Below are positions 30,938-31,017 of a DNA stretch of 31,017 nucleotides, in pieces. The notes below the pieces were generated by a model, which was not told the DNA's origin, made no database searches, and was given only the letters and a program-made list of their open reading frames with translations. Each line of letters starts with the position of its first letter. Position 1 is the stretch's first letter. The position numbers were made by a program, and so were the translations under genes. The DNA comes from Parvularia atlantis (Eukaryota; Opisthokonta; Rotosphaerida), in NCBI GenBank assembly GCA_943704415.1, contig CALSCO010001589.1, positions 1 to 31,017 on the forward strand, in the 5' to 3' direction.

Positions 30938-31017
<80 letters not shown>
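30938..31017. repeat. CA dinucleotide microsatellite at window edge
   Basis: About 39 or more CA units run to the end of the window, directly after the SANT gene stop. The true length is unknown because the window cuts it. Confidence 0.98.

Noticed and set aside
30898-31017. SANT protein continuing as a Thr-His repeat through the CA tract
   Set aside because: Needs a 34-nt intron ending at 30927, shorter than the rest; a stop at 30932 is simpler. Only left open as a possibility.

Overview
The window looks like nuclear DNA of a compact, very GC-rich, intron-rich unicellular eukaryote. It holds 17 protein genes on both strands. Almost all are split by introns of about 40-80 nt that mostly begin GTGCG and end GCAG or ACAG, with a CTGAC/CTCAC/CTAAC branch-point-like motif inside. 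The lineage cannot be fixed from the sequence. The gene set (folliculin, PH-domain AKT, Abitram, neuferricin, MGAT1, epsinR, Vti1) recalls animals, amoebae and their unicellular relatives. I see no plastid genes, rRNA, tRNA, CRISPR array or transposon.

Layout, left to right: a 3'-partial UBOX5-like ubiquitin ligase (-); folliculin (+); a Vti1 Qb-SNARE (-); a PB1-domain MAP3K (+); an AKT kinase (-); a MEST-like alpha/beta hydrolase (-); neuferricin (+); MGAT1 N-acetylglucosaminyltransferase I (-); a TatD-family nuclease (-); EMC5/MMGT1 (+); RCE1 CAAX protease (+); SUV3 mitochondrial RNA helicase (+); a nucleotide-sugar-transporter/glycosyltransferase fusion (-); an epsinR-type ENTH protein (-); Abitram (+); a YtcJ-like amidohydrolase with signal peptide and C-terminal RDEL (-); and a SANT/AT-hook nuclear protein (+) that ends at a long CA repeat on the window edge.

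The genes are ordinary housekeeping and signalling genes and do not form an operon-like pathway. Some themes recur: Golgi and endosome work (Vti1, epsinR, MGAT1, the fusion), nutrient and growth signalling (FLCN, AKT, MAP3K) and ER membrane processing (EMC5, RCE1, the RDEL hydrolase). Spacing is extreme: two divergent pairs have start codons only 11 and 27 bp apart, and two convergent pairs have stops 25 and 27 bp apart.

The most interesting items are these. (1) One polypeptide carries a ten-helix nucleotide-sugar transporter, an extra helix and a Cys-rich stem leading to a glycosyltransferase-like domain, an arrangement that could couple import and transfer in the Golgi. (2) Splicing uses GTGCG donors and recurrent GC-AG introns. 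(3) An amidohydrolase is predicted to reside in the ER lumen. (4) A Vti1 SNARE carries a Thr/Ser/Pro-rich tail past its anchor. Exon joins were inferred by eye from reading frames and remembered family sequences; no search or alignment was run.
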